Counted from the first letter of the stretch, positions 1-9,102 are shown. The stretch: 64,000 nt of DNA from Arenibacter algicola (GCF_000733925.1 NZ_JPOO01000003.1:2294001-2358000); one strand, 5' to 3'. Translations and numbers: made by a program. Notes: generated by a model not told the origin, from the sequence alone.

Positions 1-5
1 TATCA

Positions 6-767
6 TCAATCAAAAACAGGAAGTACTACCGGATAAATTACATCTACAAATCTCTTATAGGCCTCCCGGGAAGGATGCAGGCCATCCCCTGCCACTAAAT
101 CGGGATTGGACAATCCATTTCGTGTAATGTCCGTAATATTTACAAAAGGCACACCCTTCTGAAGGGCAGTAGCTTCCGCAAAGCCATTATATTCATCAAT
201 TTCTTTGGAAATTTTATCGGTATTTCTGCCTTCTCCAAAGGGGGTATACGCATAATCTGGAATGGAAACAACAACAACATTTTTTGGATTGCCATAAGCC
301 AGGGCAATGGCCCGTTCCAACAGTTGGGGAAACTCCTTTTTATATATTCTGAAAGGTTTACCTTGGTATTGGTTATTGACCCCAATCAAAAGGCTTACCA
401 AATCATAGGAAGGCAATGCGGTTCCCCTGTTTATAGCATCCCATAAGTTGTCTGTGCGCCATCCTGTAACGGCTATTATTTCGGTATTGACCGTTACTTT
501 TAGACCCTGCTCCAATCTATGCTTCAACTGTATTGGAAAGCTTTCTGCAGTAGTAACGCTGGCACCAATGGTATAACTATCGCCCAAGGCCAAATAATTA
601 TATGTCCCCGATTCGTTTAAATGTGGTCCATTCAAATCATTGGAAATGGTCGAAGGCAGCTCTGTATCCAAAATATTGTCCGTGGAAGGTTCAAAAGCGG
701 ACAACTCCCTTTCTTGGGAACATCCAAAGAAAACAATAGCAATGACAAATAACAATGATAACCGCAT
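6..767 (-). CDS. SGNH/GDSL-type hydrolase, lipoprotein
   Basis: Probable secreted esterase or lipase of the SGNH fold, anchored to a membrane by lipid. The N-terminus is a lipoprotein signal with lipobox FFGC (Cys16). The GDS block lies in LALGDSYTIG near residue 64 (nucleophile Ser), block III in LLIGVNNQ near 128 (Asn), and the C-terminal DGLHPS near 228 supplies the Asp and His of the triad, so all catalytic residues are present. The first ATG is at 767; a TTG one codon upstream is less likely. The gene stands alone, about 310 bp from its right neighbour. The substrate cannot be told; acylated glycans or lipids are both possible. Family call is firm, role is open. Confidence 0.88.
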   Translation of the reverse strand: MRLSLLFVIAIVFFGCSQERELSAFEPSTDNILDTELPSTISNDLNGPHLNESGTYNYLALGDSYTIGASVTTAESFPIQLKHRLEQGLKVTVNTEIIAVTGWRTDNLWDAINRGTALPSYDLVSLLIGVNNQYQGKPFRIYKKEFPQLLERAIALAYGNPKNVVVVSIPDYAYTPFGEGRNTDKISKEIDEYNGFAEATALQKGVPFVNITDITRNGLSNPDLVAGDGLHPSREAYKRFVDVIYPVVLPVFD

Positions 768-770
768 CAA

Positions 771-1077
771 AAGTGTTTTACATTATTTACGAAAGACAGG
801 CTTAAGAGGTTTGTTCTAATCTAGAAAAGATGAAATCTTCTTCTAAATCCCTTAAAGACGAACTCAAAAAAGAAATGCTCAATTAAAAAAACCAACCATT
901 TGGGATGATGACTAAAATCCGGAACCTTGTTGTATAAGTGCTTTTTAATTAATCCTTATTTCTTTTAGAATTCCTAAGCAATCTTAAGGAATAAGGGATT
1001 AGGATAAGCAGTAGGTTAATAATCAACAAATAGTAATATCCTTTCATATTGGTCAGTGTTTGTGTTTACTTATTGCC
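771..1077. other. Intergenic region with one long hairpin
   Basis: About 307 bp with no convincing gene. The clearest structure is an inverted repeat at roughly 951-1006 (TAATCCTTATT against AATAAGGGATTA, with an inner ATTCCT/AGGAAT pair). Read on the minus strand it lies about 70 bp downstream of the secreted-protein gene that ends at 1078 and is followed by an AT-rich tract, so it may be a weak terminator for that gene. Confidence 0.4.
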
Positions 1078-1719
1078 TTATTCCTTTATAATAATAATGG
1101 TGGCTTTAGACCCTGTGGATAAATTCCACATATTGGAATGAATCATTTTACCTTCATCATCATAAACATTAACTTGGGCCGTATTGGGACCTGAGGTACC
1201 TTGATTAAGTGCCTCGAAATCAATTCTATTAAAACCCTTCTGCAAATCTAGGTTAATTCCTTTAAAGGAACCTGTTAAAAAAATATTGGGTTCCACCACC
1301 TTATCGTTGAGCAATATTCTTACCCTGTCACCATCAACATATTCATGGTCGCGGCAAACAATACCTACAAATTTCCCATTGCTTTTAATATCTCCCAAAT
1401 ACATGTTCCCAAAAAACGTTGAAGAACCTTCCTTTTCCTTTTCACCAACTTTTGGATCTATTTTTAAACCATAGCCAGCCTGTACCAATTCCCTGTCCGG
1501 AAGCATCTTGACATTTCTGGCGGTAAGGGAATCCCTAAGATTGGTAGTAGGTTTTAAGGTAATAATGGATGGCATTTTCAAAGCTGTACCCTGATTGGGA
1601 TTTTCCCTAACCCCTCTATCCCCTTCTATTTTTAGAGGATTGGTGGTAGGAAGATCGGTTTGGGACATACCCAAGTGCGAAAATAGAAATAGAACGCAAA
1701 ATAAAAATACTATTCTCAT
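1078..1719 (-). CDS. Secreted protein of unknown function
   Basis: A protein of about 213 residues that I do not recognise. I chose the ATG at 1719 because it starts a clean Sec signal peptide (MRIVFLFCVLFLF, cleavage expected after GMSQ); the 17 codons upstream look like leader sequence. The rest is mostly beta-strand-like, with a central FFGNMYLGDIKSNGKFVG stretch and a C-terminal half rich in Asn, Asp and Gly that could form an Ig- or jelly-roll-like sheet. No catalytic motif was seen. It is single and sits between a lipoprotein gene and the DUF779/aldehyde dehydrogenase pair. Likely periplasmic. Confidence 0.7.
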   Translation of the reverse strand: MRIVFLFCVLFLFSHLGMSQTDLPTTNPLKIEGDRGVRENPNQGTALKMPSIITLKPTTNLRDSLTARNVKMLPDRELVQAGYGLKIDPKVGEKEKEGSSTFFGNMYLGDIKSNGKFVGIVCRDHEYVDGDRVRILLNDKVVEPNIFLTGSFKGINLDLQKGFNRIDFEALNQGTSGPNTAQVNVYDDEGKMIHSNMWNLSTGSKATIIIIKE

Positions 1720-1803
1720 ATGGCCATTTAATGTACCTATCAATTGCAAAAATATCAAATACCTTGCCATGTGTCACTAAAATGCTGTTAAATTCACTGC
1801 ATA

Positions 1804-1837
1804 ACAAAAAACCGGTTTAAGGACAAGCTTAAACCGG
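1804..1837 (-). terminator. Rho-independent terminator after the DUF779 gene
   Basis: Perfect 10-bp stem, CCGGTTTAAG (1812-1821) against CTTAAACCGG (1828-1837), with a 6-nt loop. On the minus strand it is followed by a run of T (1804-1811). It lies about 25 bp after the stop of the DUF779 gene and should end the aldehyde dehydrogenase-DUF779 transcript. Confidence 0.85.
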
Positions 1838-1862
1838 CATTAACAATCCAGGGGGAAATTCC

Positions 1863-2237
1863 CTAAGTTTTGACCGTATCTACAGGACCCAATTGGGCAT
1901 GTTCGTTCTCAGTAAACAAACGGGACTTTATAACAAAGCGCAATCCCAACGGTATTTCCAAGGAAAAACTGGAGCCGCGGCCTTTGGTTACATCTATGGT
2001 CAATTGGGTATGTTTCCAATATTCAAATTGATCCTTCGACATATAAAAAGGACAATCTGCAATATCGCCCAGATAAACATCGGTTTCGTTAAGCATTAAT
2101 TCCCCTTTCGGAAAGCACATGGGCGATGACCCATCGCAACAACCTCCACTCTGATGGAACATTAACTCCCCATGCTGGGACTTTAGCTCCTCCAATACCT
2201 GCCTTGCATCTTCTGAAATCAATACCCTTTTGACCAT
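1863..2237 (-). CDS. DUF779 domain protein
   Basis: 124 residues spanning a whole DUF779 domain. The Cys-rich core HQSGGCCDGSSPMCF (about residues 28-42) and the DIADCPFYMS segment are typical, and the cysteines could bind a metal or act in redox chemistry. DUF779 genes are well known next to NAD-dependent acetaldehyde dehydrogenases, and here the dehydrogenase gene ends 19 bp upstream on the same strand, so the two are co-transcribed. Its biochemical role is unknown; a helper of the dehydrogenase is the usual guess. A terminator follows directly. Confidence 0.9.
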   Translation of the reverse strand: MVKRVLISEDARQVLEELKSQHGELMFHQSGGCCDGSSPMCFPKGELMLNETDVYLGDIADCPFYMSKDQFEYWKHTQLTIDVTKGRGSSFSLEIPLGLRFVIKSRLFTENEHAQLGPVDTVKT

Positions 2238-2256
2238 AATTATTTTACTCTATTTC

Positions 2257-3780
2257 TTAAAAGAATCCCAGTGCTTTTTTGTCGTAGGAAATAAGCATAT
2301 TTTTAGTTTGCCTGTAGTGGTTCAACATCATTTTATGGGTTTCCCTACCTATTCCTGATTTCTTATATCCTCCAAAGGGAGCATGTGCCGGATAGGTATG
2401 ATAGCTATTTACCCAAACGCGACCGGCTTTAATTGCCCTGGCCACCTTGTACGCCTGATGGGTATCCCTTGTCCATACGCCAGCGCCCAGACCATATAAT
2501 GTATCATTGGCAATTTCAATAGCCTCTGCCTCATCCTTAAAGGTTGTTAGGCACACAACAGGACCAAAGATCTCTTCCTGAAAGACCCTCATTTTATTGT
2601 TTCCTTTTAGAATAGTCGGCTGAATATAATAACCCCCTTCCAAACCTTCATTATAGGCTGCATCACCACCGGTTAGTACTTCACAGCCCTCCTCCTTTCC
2701 AATTTTGATATAATTCAGGATTTTTTCATATTGATCATTGGAAGCCTGTGCACCCATCATAGTTTCAGGATCCAGTGGATGTCCCAGCCTTATTTTGTTG
2801 GTACGGGCCACAACTCGCTCAATAAATTTTTCGTAAATACTTTCCTGTACCAAAATACGGGATGGGGAGGTACATACTTCGCCCTGATTAAAGGCAAACA
2901 TTGCCGCTCCTTCCAAACATTTGTCGAAGAATTCATCATCTGCTTCCATAATGCTTTCAAAAAACACGTTGGGCGATTTACCCCCCAATTCCAAAGTAAC
3001 CGGAATAATGTTTTTGGAGGCGTACTGCATAATCAACTGCCCGGTAGTTGTCTCGCCAGTAAATGCAATCTTGTTTATTCTGGGATTGGAAGCCAATGGT
3101 TTACCTGCCTCAATACCAAATCCGTTCACCACATTAAGTACCCCTGCCGGCAATACATTTTCTATAAGTTCCATTAGCACCAGGATTCCCACCGGAGTTT
3201 GTTCCGCCGGCTTTAGGACTACGCAGTTTCCGGCTGCCAGTGCAGGTGCTACCTTCCAAGCTGCCATAAGAAGTGGAAAGTTCCAAGGAATAATTTGTCC
3301 AACAACCCCTAAAGGTTCAGGAATGTTCAAAGATACCGTATTGGCATCCAATTCACTTGCAGTGCCCTCCTCTGCCCTTATAACCCCCGCAAAATAGCGA
3401 AAATGGTCTATGGCCAAAGGTAAATCTGCAGCCATGGTTTCCCTGATGGGTTTTCCGTTATCCCAGGTTTCGGCCCGTGCCAAAACCTCCAGGTTTTGCT
3501 CCATTATATCCGCAATCTTCAACAATAAATTACTTCTTGATGCTGCGGAGGAATTATTCCATTCCGGGGCTGCAGCCCATGCGGCATCCAACGCCAGTTC
3601 AATATCCTCAGCGGTAGATCGGGCTATCTTGGTAAAACTATTGCCATCTACAGGTGAAATATTATCAAAATACTCCCCTTTGATGGGCGACACCCATTTA
3701 CCGCCTATAAAATTTTCATACTGACTTTTAAATACTGGTCTTTCGACCCTATTCTGTGTTGTGGTCTTTACATCTCCCAT
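2257..3780 (-). CDS. NAD-dependent aldehyde dehydrogenase (AldB/ExaC type)
   Basis: Oxidises an aldehyde, probably acetaldehyde or another short-chain one, to the acid. Starting at the ATG at 3780 gives 507 residues, the usual family length; the longer frame to 3867 adds 29 atypical residues. Visible landmarks are FIGGKW near the N-terminus, the IPWNFPLLM cofactor segment, the general base in VTLELGGKSPNVFF (Glu near 268), and the catalytic cysteine in FNQGEVCTSPSR (near 300). The C-terminal FGGYKKSGIGRE motif is intact. The DUF779 gene follows in the same transcript and an AraC-type regulator is divergent, with direct repeats between them, so induction by an aldehyde or alcohol is likely. 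The exact substrate is inferred from the DUF779 partner. Confidence 0.94.
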   Translation of the reverse strand: MGDVKTTTQNRVERPVFKSQYENFIGGKWVSPIKGEYFDNISPVDGNSFTKIARSTAEDIELALDAAWAAAPEWNNSSAASRSNLLLKIADIMEQNLEVLARAETWDNGKPIRETMAADLPLAIDHFRYFAGVIRAEEGTASELDANTVSLNIPEPLGVVGQIIPWNFPLLMAAWKVAPALAAGNCVVLKPAEQTPVGILVLMELIENVLPAGVLNVVNGFGIEAGKPLASNPRINKIAFTGETTTGQLIMQYASKNIIPVTLELGGKSPNVFFESIMEADDEFFDKCLEGAAMFAFNQGEVCTSPSRILVQESIYEKFIERVVARTNKIRLGHPLDPETMMGAQASNDQYEKILNYIKIGKEEGCEVLTGGDAAYNEGLEGGYYIQPTILKGNNKMRVFQEEIFGPVVCLTTFKDEAEAIEIANDTLYGLGAGVWTRDTHQAYKVARAIKAGRVWVNSYHTYPAHAPFGGYKKSGIGRETHKMMLNHYRQTKNMLISYDKKALGFF

Positions 3781-3900
3781 GATCGTATATTTTAAATTAA
3801 TATTAAATTTCATTTTGCCAATCGTATTGGCCGAGCCATATTGTAAGTGTAAGTGGCTTGTTTTCAAATGTATGAAGCGTTTTCGTTAAAATTCTGACCC

Positions 3901-3934
3901 ATTCTATCAATAACATGAACTATCCTATCAATAA
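3901..3934. promoter_or_regulatory. Direct repeats, probable AraC-type operator
   Basis: Two copies of CTATCAATAA at 3904-3913 and 3925-3934, in register 21 bp apart, that is two helical turns. AraC-family proteins typically bind two directly repeated half-sites with this spacing. The repeats lie in the 247-bp gap between the aldehyde dehydrogenase gene and the divergent AraC-type gene, about 95 bp before the regulator's start. The match extends weakly outward (ATtCTATC and ATcCTATC). Confidence 0.7.
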
Positions 3935-4027
3935 TTGTTTATATCCCAATTTGAGGTGATTAATTTTGTATTTTTAACAAAATAAGCTCATTGAATAATA
4001 ATTAATGACAATTTAAATATCTCTGGG

Positions 4028-4945
4028 ATGCAGCTATCCAACGCCTACTTTAACCATAGAAGATTGGAAACTTTGGTCGAGAATCAAACGACCTATACGT
4101 TGAACAATGCTGCCATGCACGTTTTTGAAACCCATCAGCAAGCGGAACAAATATTGCTCCAATTTGATCAGCCAGTCCTGGCAAGTATGCTAAGTGGCAA
4201 GAAAATTATGCACCTTAGGGACCATGAGTCATTTAACTTTTTACCTGGTGAATCTCTTATACTGCCATCCAAAGAAATAATGTGTATAGATTTTCCCGAA
4301 GCAAAGGCTACCAACCCTACCCGTTGCTTGGCCATGGCCATTTCTGAGGATAAAATAAAACAGATGTTGAGGGTAATGAACGAAACCATGCCCAAATTGG
4401 ATGGGAAGGAATGGGCATTGATGGATTATAATTTTCATTTTACAAATGATATTGGCCTCTATCAAATTTTACAACGATTGCTCTTTCTATTCACAGAAAA
4501 CCATCCGTCCAAGGATCTCTTTGTAGACAATATGCTAAGCGAACTAATTGTTCGGATTTTACAGAGCAATGAGCGCAAAATTTACACGGAACAAACGTTG
4601 GAGGTCAGTAGCAACAGTAGGTTGGGGTTTATAGTCTCCTTTATTCGCGAAAACATATACAAGCCCTTAAGTATTGAAACATTGAGCAAAAAGGCCCATA
4701 TGAGCGAGTCCCATTTTTACAGGGTCTTTAAAAATGAACTTGGCATTTCTCCTGTAGAATTCATTAATAATGAACGAATTAAACTAGCTGTCAGTCTTTT
4801 ACAAGATCCAAAACGCACTATAAAAGAAGTATTCATGGAATGCGGTTTTGAAAGCAGATCGTATTTTAACCGTGTGTTCAAGAGAAAGAAAAATGTTTCC
4901 CCTAGCGAATATCAAGCCAATGTGGTTAGGGAAAAGAGATATTGA
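4028..4945 (+). CDS. AraC family transcriptional regulator
   Basis: 305 residues. The C-terminal third (about 200-295) holds the paired helix-turn-helix of AraC/XylS proteins: the first in IETLSKKAHMSESHFYRVFK, followed by the IKEVFMECGFESRSYFNRVF segment and the family signature ending KKNVSPSEYQ. The N-terminal 190 residues resemble the AraC_N effector domain of regulators found beside aldehyde or alcohol dehydrogenases. The gene is divergent from the dehydrogenase-DUF779 pair with a 21-bp-spaced direct repeat in the gap, so it most likely activates that operon on sensing an aldehyde or alcohol. The inducer is not known. Confidence 0.92.
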   Translation: MQLSNAYFNHRRLETLVENQTTYTLNNAAMHVFETHQQAEQILLQFDQPVLASMLSGKKIMHLRDHESFNFLPGESLILPSKEIMCIDFPEAKATNPTRCLAMAISEDKIKQMLRVMNETMPKLDGKEWALMDYNFHFTNDIGLYQILQRLLFLFTENHPSKDLFVDNMLSELIVRILQSNERKIYTEQTLEVSSNSRLGFIVSFIRENIYKPLSIETLSKKAHMSESHFYRVFKNELGISPVEFINNERIKLAVSLLQDPKRTIKEVFMECGFESRSYFNRVFKRKKNVSPSEYQANVVREKRY

Positions 4946-4967
4946 AATTGGCGGATCGGCCTGTTGA

Positions 4968-6032
4968 TTACCCCCACACCTTTCTTAGAAACCGAATAAA
5001 ATTTTTATACATTATATTCTCTATATCCATTTCCGAATAACCTTTTCTTAATAGTAATCCAGGTATCTTCTGTAGATCTGCTATCGTATTTATGTCACTA
5101 GGACATTGCTCTTTTCCAAACCCTCCATCCAGATCGGTCCCTATACCAACGTGCAGGGAATTTCCTGCCAGCTGGCAAATATGGTCTATGTTGTTGATCA
5201 TTTGGTCCAAGGAAACATCCATTCCCTTTGGGGTTGAAGTACCCCTCACCCAATTGGGAACCATCATCCAAGCGTCCAGGGCTATACCTATTACACCGTC
5301 CCTGCCAATAAGTTCCAATATTTGCCCATCAGAAAACTGTCTGTTATGATCCACAAATTTTCGACAATTGTTGTGGCTTGCCCAAACGGGACCATTGTAT
5401 ACCTTCATGGTTTCCCAAAAGCTAAGATCGCATAAATGGGTAGCATCTAGAATTAGGTTTAACCGCTCTATTTCTTTTAATAGCTCCTTGCCTTTATGGC
5501 CAATGCCTCCAACCGAATCCGTACCATGCGCGTAGGTGCCGGGACCATAATGGGCCGGTCCAATGGCCCTCAGGCCTTGCTCATAGGAACGCTCCAAATG
5601 ACTTGGGGTAATTATGGAATCTGCCCCTTCCAAACTAAGGATATAGCCGATCGGCTTTTTGTCCATCCCATTTTCCCATAGCTCCAAATGTGCATTCAAT
5701 TCTTCCGTATTCCTAATTTGGACCATTTCCCCAATTTCTTCCATGGCCCTGTACCAAGCCAACTGCCCCTGGGTCTGGGCCCAGGCCTGGTAGGGAGAGC
5801 TCCACCCGGGCAAGGGGTTTTCCTTCTTTACATACCTAGCTATTTGGGTACCCACACATAGGCCAATATTTCCCTTTCGCATAGCATCAAAAGACACCGT
5901 ATTATTGGCCCTATCCGGTTTATCGGTCATACCCAGTTCACTTTCCCTAATATCGGCCACGGTCCTTGTTAGGTCCCTGTTCCATTCCATGGCATTCATG
6001 GCCAGATCCAAATGGGCATCAAATACGAACAT
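4968..6032 (-). CDS. Membrane dipeptidase family M19 (renal dipeptidase-like)
   Basis: 354 residues from the ATG at 6032; an upstream TTG (6062) adds ten codons that do not look like protein. This is a metal-dependent amidohydrolase that cuts dipeptides, often with a D-residue at the C-terminal side. Metal ligands are visible: His7 and Asp9 in FDAHLDLAM, Glu in LSLEGADSI, His in ILDATHLCD and in WASHNNCRK, and Asp in GIGTDLDGG. There is no signal peptide, so it acts in the cytoplasm. It is the last gene of a run GntP-RidA-PLP enzyme-dipeptidase, which suggests release of a D-amino acid from a peptide or N-acyl form for the next enzyme. Family firm, substrate inferred. Confidence 0.92.
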   Translation of the reverse strand: MFVFDAHLDLAMNAMEWNRDLTRTVADIRESELGMTDKPDRANNTVSFDAMRKGNIGLCVGTQIARYVKKENPLPGWSSPYQAWAQTQGQLAWYRAMEEIGEMVQIRNTEELNAHLELWENGMDKKPIGYILSLEGADSIITPSHLERSYEQGLRAIGPAHYGPGTYAHGTDSVGGIGHKGKELLKEIERLNLILDATHLCDLSFWETMKVYNGPVWASHNNCRKFVDHNRQFSDGQILELIGRDGVIGIALDAWMMVPNWVRGTSTPKGMDVSLDQMINNIDHICQLAGNSLHVGIGTDLDGGFGKEQCPSDINTIADLQKIPGLLLRKGYSEMDIENIMYKNFIRFLRKVWG

Positions 6033-6095
6033 ATTATAAAATTTATCCCAACTTAAGGCCAATCCGTTAATTATTGGTCCATTTAAAAGAGAGGT

Positions 6096-7205
6096 TTATA
6101 TATTTATTTTAAGGTTTCTTGCAGCTACCTGCCAGGCACCGATTATCCTCCTATCAACTGCCGTTAGGACTTCCTTATATTTGGCAACAGTTGGGCAAAT
6201 ATGCACCGGAATGGCATAGGCGGCGTCCCCTACTGTAAACATTTCATCATTGGGGCATTGTACAATTAAATGTTCTTCGCTTTGCCCTATTTGGGTGCAA
6301 CCATCCCCTTCCAAAAACATTACCCTAGGAAAATTCATTTCTGAAGCCAAATGCTTATGTCCCAAATCGAAACAGACCAAATTTGAGCTTGGCTTACTGA
6401 TTACCCTGGTCAACAAAACAGCGGCCGGCAGGAAATCCATATCCTTATAGGAGGCAGCATACCCAGCATCCCATAAAAGTGTAGTTCCTGGGCTAGTTTC
6501 CACACCTTCGCGCTTTAAATGGATGGGGAAAGTTGGAGAACCGCCGGCCACAATGGTGGGAATGGGGAAACCCAATTCCTCCAAAGATTTTTTCAAATCC
6601 AAAACCGCTTCAAAATCCTCATTGCATTTCTGCTCTCTTTCAAACAGATCTTTGTTGTGGATATGTCCGTCGTACACATGCAATCCTGCAGCCTGCAAAT
6701 TAGGGTCCTTATATATTTTTTTATACAATTCCACAGCATCGGCATTGGGCAGAATACCGGATCTATTCATCCCATTGTTAATATCTAACCAAAGTGACAC
6801 AGAAATGCCTTTGTCCCTTGCAATTTTACCGATTTTTTCAACAATCCGGGTATCATCAACAATTGCCGAAAAAGTACTATTGGGGAATTCCGAAATCAGT
6901 CTAAAAAATCGGTTTATATTGGGACCTACCGGTTGTAATGCTATTAGAATGTCTGCTGCACCGCAATTTCCCAAAAGTTCGGCCTCGGCAATGGCGGCAC
7001 ACTTAAATTTTTGAATACCGTGCTTTAACTGTAGCTGAACAATCTCTGCGGTTTTATGTGTTTTTATATGGGGCCTAAGGTGACGGGTACCACCGGCCAT
7101 GGCAATCATGGTCTTAATGTTTTGTTCTATCCGCTCCGGATAAACCAAAAGGGCAGGGGTAACTATATTCTCCGTGTCCTTAATTCTATACCATTCTTTG
7201 TTCAT
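6096..7205 (-). CDS. D-threonine aldolase / D-serine dehydratase-like PLP enzyme
   Basis: Fold-type III PLP enzyme of the alanine-racemase-like barrel group. The PLP lysine is in RPHIKTHK near residue 50 from the chosen start, and the C-terminal VHICPT carries the His and Cys that bind zinc or another divalent metal in D-serine dehydratases and D-threonine aldolases. I start at the ATG at 7205; the frame is open to a TTG at 7238, but that would overlap the RidA gene. It lies between RidA and the dipeptidase in one operon. Known members cleave 3-hydroxy-D-amino acids or dehydrate D-serine, the latter giving an enamine that RidA removes, which fits its neighbour well. Confidence 0.9.
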   Translation of the reverse strand: MNKEWYRIKDTENIVTPALLVYPERIEQNIKTMIAMAGGTRHLRPHIKTHKTAEIVQLQLKHGIQKFKCAAIAEAELLGNCGAADILIALQPVGPNINRFFRLISEFPNSTFSAIVDDTRIVEKIGKIARDKGISVSLWLDINNGMNRSGILPNADAVELYKKIYKDPNLQAAGLHVYDGHIHNKDLFEREQKCNEDFEAVLDLKKSLEELGFPIPTIVAGGSPTFPIHLKREGVETSPGTTLLWDAGYAASYKDMDFLPAAVLLTRVISKPSSNLVCFDLGHKHLASEMNFPRVMFLEGDGCTQIGQSEEHLIVQCPNDEMFTVGDAAYAIPVHICPTVAKYKEVLTAVDRRIIGAWQVAARNLKINI

Positions 7206-7224
7206 TACAACATTGGGGTTATCA

Positions 7225-7689
7225 TCAATGAAGCTCAAACATTGCCTCTACCTCTACAGGAATATTACCGGGTAACATCATCCCAACAGCACTGCGTACG
7301 CCAATACCATTTTCTTGTCCAAAAACATCGGCCATCAATTCACTAAACCCATTTATAACAAAGGGTTGTTTTCCAAAATCCGGAGTAGAATTTACCATCC
7401 CAAGGACCTTTACAACCCGTTTTATTTTGTCCAAGCTTCCAAAATGTGTCATAATCGTGGAAAGCATAGTAAGGCCCACCTGTCTCGCTGCCAGTTTGGC
7501 TTCATCGGCATTCATATCAAAACCTGCTATCCCGATCATTAAAGATCCATCGTTTTGAATTGGACCCTGGCCCGAAACATATAAAAACTTGTCTACTACC
7601 AAAATAGGCCTGTAAACACCCGCCGGTTTTGGTGCCGGGGGAAAAACCAATCCTAATTCCTTAATCTTTTCTGTGGGTGAACTACTCAT
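7225..7689 (-). CDS. RidA family protein (YjgF/YER057c/UK114)
   Basis: 154 residues from the ATG at 7689, longer than classical RidA (about 128) but typical of the YjgF-like-1 subgroup. The motifs VDKFLYVSGQGPI, LGMVNSTPDF and the C-terminal GVRSAVGMMLPGNIPVEVEA are visible; the Arg in the last motif is the conserved active-site Arg. RidA proteins hydrolyse reactive enamine/imine intermediates made by PLP dehydratases. The gene lies 14 bp after the GntP permease gene and just before a D-serine-dehydratase-like enzyme, so it probably clears the imine made by that enzyme. Confidence 0.92.
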   Translation of the reverse strand: MSSSPTEKIKELGLVFPPAPKPAGVYRPILVVDKFLYVSGQGPIQNDGSLMIGIAGFDMNADEAKLAARQVGLTMLSTIMTHFGSLDKIKRVVKVLGMVNSTPDFGKQPFVINGFSELMADVFGQENGIGVRSAVGMMLPGNIPVEVEAMFELH

Positions 7690-7703
7690 AACTGATACAT
7701 TAA

Positions 7704-9020
7704 TTAAACAAACAAACTCAAAATCATTACTCCGATCAATCCCATTACACCCACGGTGGTTTCCATAACTGTCCATGTTTTTAAAGTATCCTTGATGGAA
7801 AGGTTAAAATATTCCTTGAACAACCAGAATCCTCCATCGTTTACATGGGAAAGCATTAGACTCCCGGATCCTATGGCGAGGACCATTAATTCCGGACTTA
7901 CCCCGGCAGCGCCAATAAGTGGCATTACTATACCTGCAGTCGTTAAACCGGCCACCGTTGCCGAACCCACACACACCCTAATAACCGTGGCCACAAACCA
8001 GGCCAACAAAAGCGGTGAAACACTGGAATCCTTTAAACTGTCTGCAATATACAAACTTACCCCACTATCTATTAAAACCTCTTTTAGCGCCCCTGCTCCT
8101 GCAATAATAAGAAGAACCATGGTAATCCCCGAAATAGAGCTGGACATAGACCCCATAATATCGGTCATACGTTTGCCCCGGGCCAAGCCCAAGGTATAAA
8201 TGGCCACCAATACAGAAATCAACATTGCTATTACTGGATTTCCCAAAAAGTTGACAAAAGGCATAAATCCATAATCCTTGGGAAATAATAGATCGGCTAT
8301 GGTGGAAAACATTATTAAAATAATGGGAAGAAGGGCCGTAAAAATACTGATGTTTATCCCTGGCATTTCTTCTTCAGTAAGAACAGTAGGGTTTACAAAA
8401 TCCTTTAAGGGAGTAGCCTTGACATTTTTAATGGTACGCGAAAACCATGGTCCGGCAACCGTAATGGCGGGAATTGCAATGATAATGCCATACAAAAGTG
8501 TCTTCCCCATATCTGCCTCGAACATGGCGGTAATGGCTGTTGGGGCTGGATGTGGCGGAAGATAGCCATGTGTCACGGACAAGGAGGCTATCATTGGAAG
8601 GCCCACATATAAAAGTGGCAATCCCGTTGAGGCGGTAATAGTGAATATCAAGGGGATCAATATCACAAAACCAACCTCATAGAACAGAGGAATACCCACA
8701 ATAAATCCGGTCAACACCAATGCCCATTGAATATTTTTAACACCAAATTTGGCCACCAACTTGGTGGTTATCTGCTGGGCAGCGCCGCTATCTGCCACCA
8801 GCTTGCCCAACATGGCTCCCAATCCTAAAATCATCACCAAGAAACCAAGGGTATTACCTATTCCGTGTTCTATGGATTTTACCACCTGGTCCAGATCCAT
8901 TCCTTCCGCGATCCCTACGGCAAGCGATACGATTATAAATGCTATAAAGGCGTTAAGTTTAAATTTTGCAATGAGTAAAAAGAGGAGAAATAACCCCAGA
9001 ATAACAATAAGTAATGGCAT
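7704..9020 (-). CDS. GntP family permease (gluconate/D-serine type)
   Basis: About 438 residues from the ATG at 9020 (MPLLIVILGLFLLFLL), the usual GntP length; a TTG at 9050 is open but unlikely. It has about 12 hydrophobic segments along its length, with the conserved ISHVNDGGFW-like motif seen as LSHVNDGGFWLFKEY near residue 395 and GIPLFYEVGFVILIPL near 120. GntP proteins import gluconate or other hydroxy acids with protons; close relatives (DsdX) import D-serine. Being first in an operon with RidA, a D-serine-dehydratase-like enzyme and a dipeptidase favours a D-amino acid or D-hydroxy amino acid as cargo here. Confidence 0.93.
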   Translation of the reverse strand: MPLLIVILGLFLLFLLIAKFKLNAFIAFIIVSLAVGIAEGMDLDQVVKSIEHGIGNTLGFLVMILGLGAMLGKLVADSGAAQQITTKLVAKFGVKNIQWALVLTGFIVGIPLFYEVGFVILIPLIFTITASTGLPLLYVGLPMIASLSVTHGYLPPHPAPTAITAMFEADMGKTLLYGIIIAIPAITVAGPWFSRTIKNVKATPLKDFVNPTVLTEEEMPGINISIFTALLPIILIMFSTIADLLFPKDYGFMPFVNFLGNPVIAMLISVLVAIYTLGLARGKRMTDIMGSMSSSISGITMVLLIIAGAGALKEVLIDSGVSLYIADSLKDSSVSPLLLAWFVATVIRVCVGSATVAGLTTAGIVMPLIGAAGVSPELMVLAIGSGSLMLSHVNDGGFWLFKEYFNLSIKDTLKTWTVMETTVGVMGLIGVMILSLFV

Positions 9021-9102
9021 AGTATTGGTTTGGTATTTAATTGAATACAATTCTTAAATATACTATATCGACCAAAAAATTAATATCCTTTTTAATAATA
9101 AA

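Noticed and set aside
830..886. An 18-codon plus-strand frame rich in Ser and Lys
   Set aside because: No neighbour, no promoter box and nothing known to match; chance frames of this size are common.
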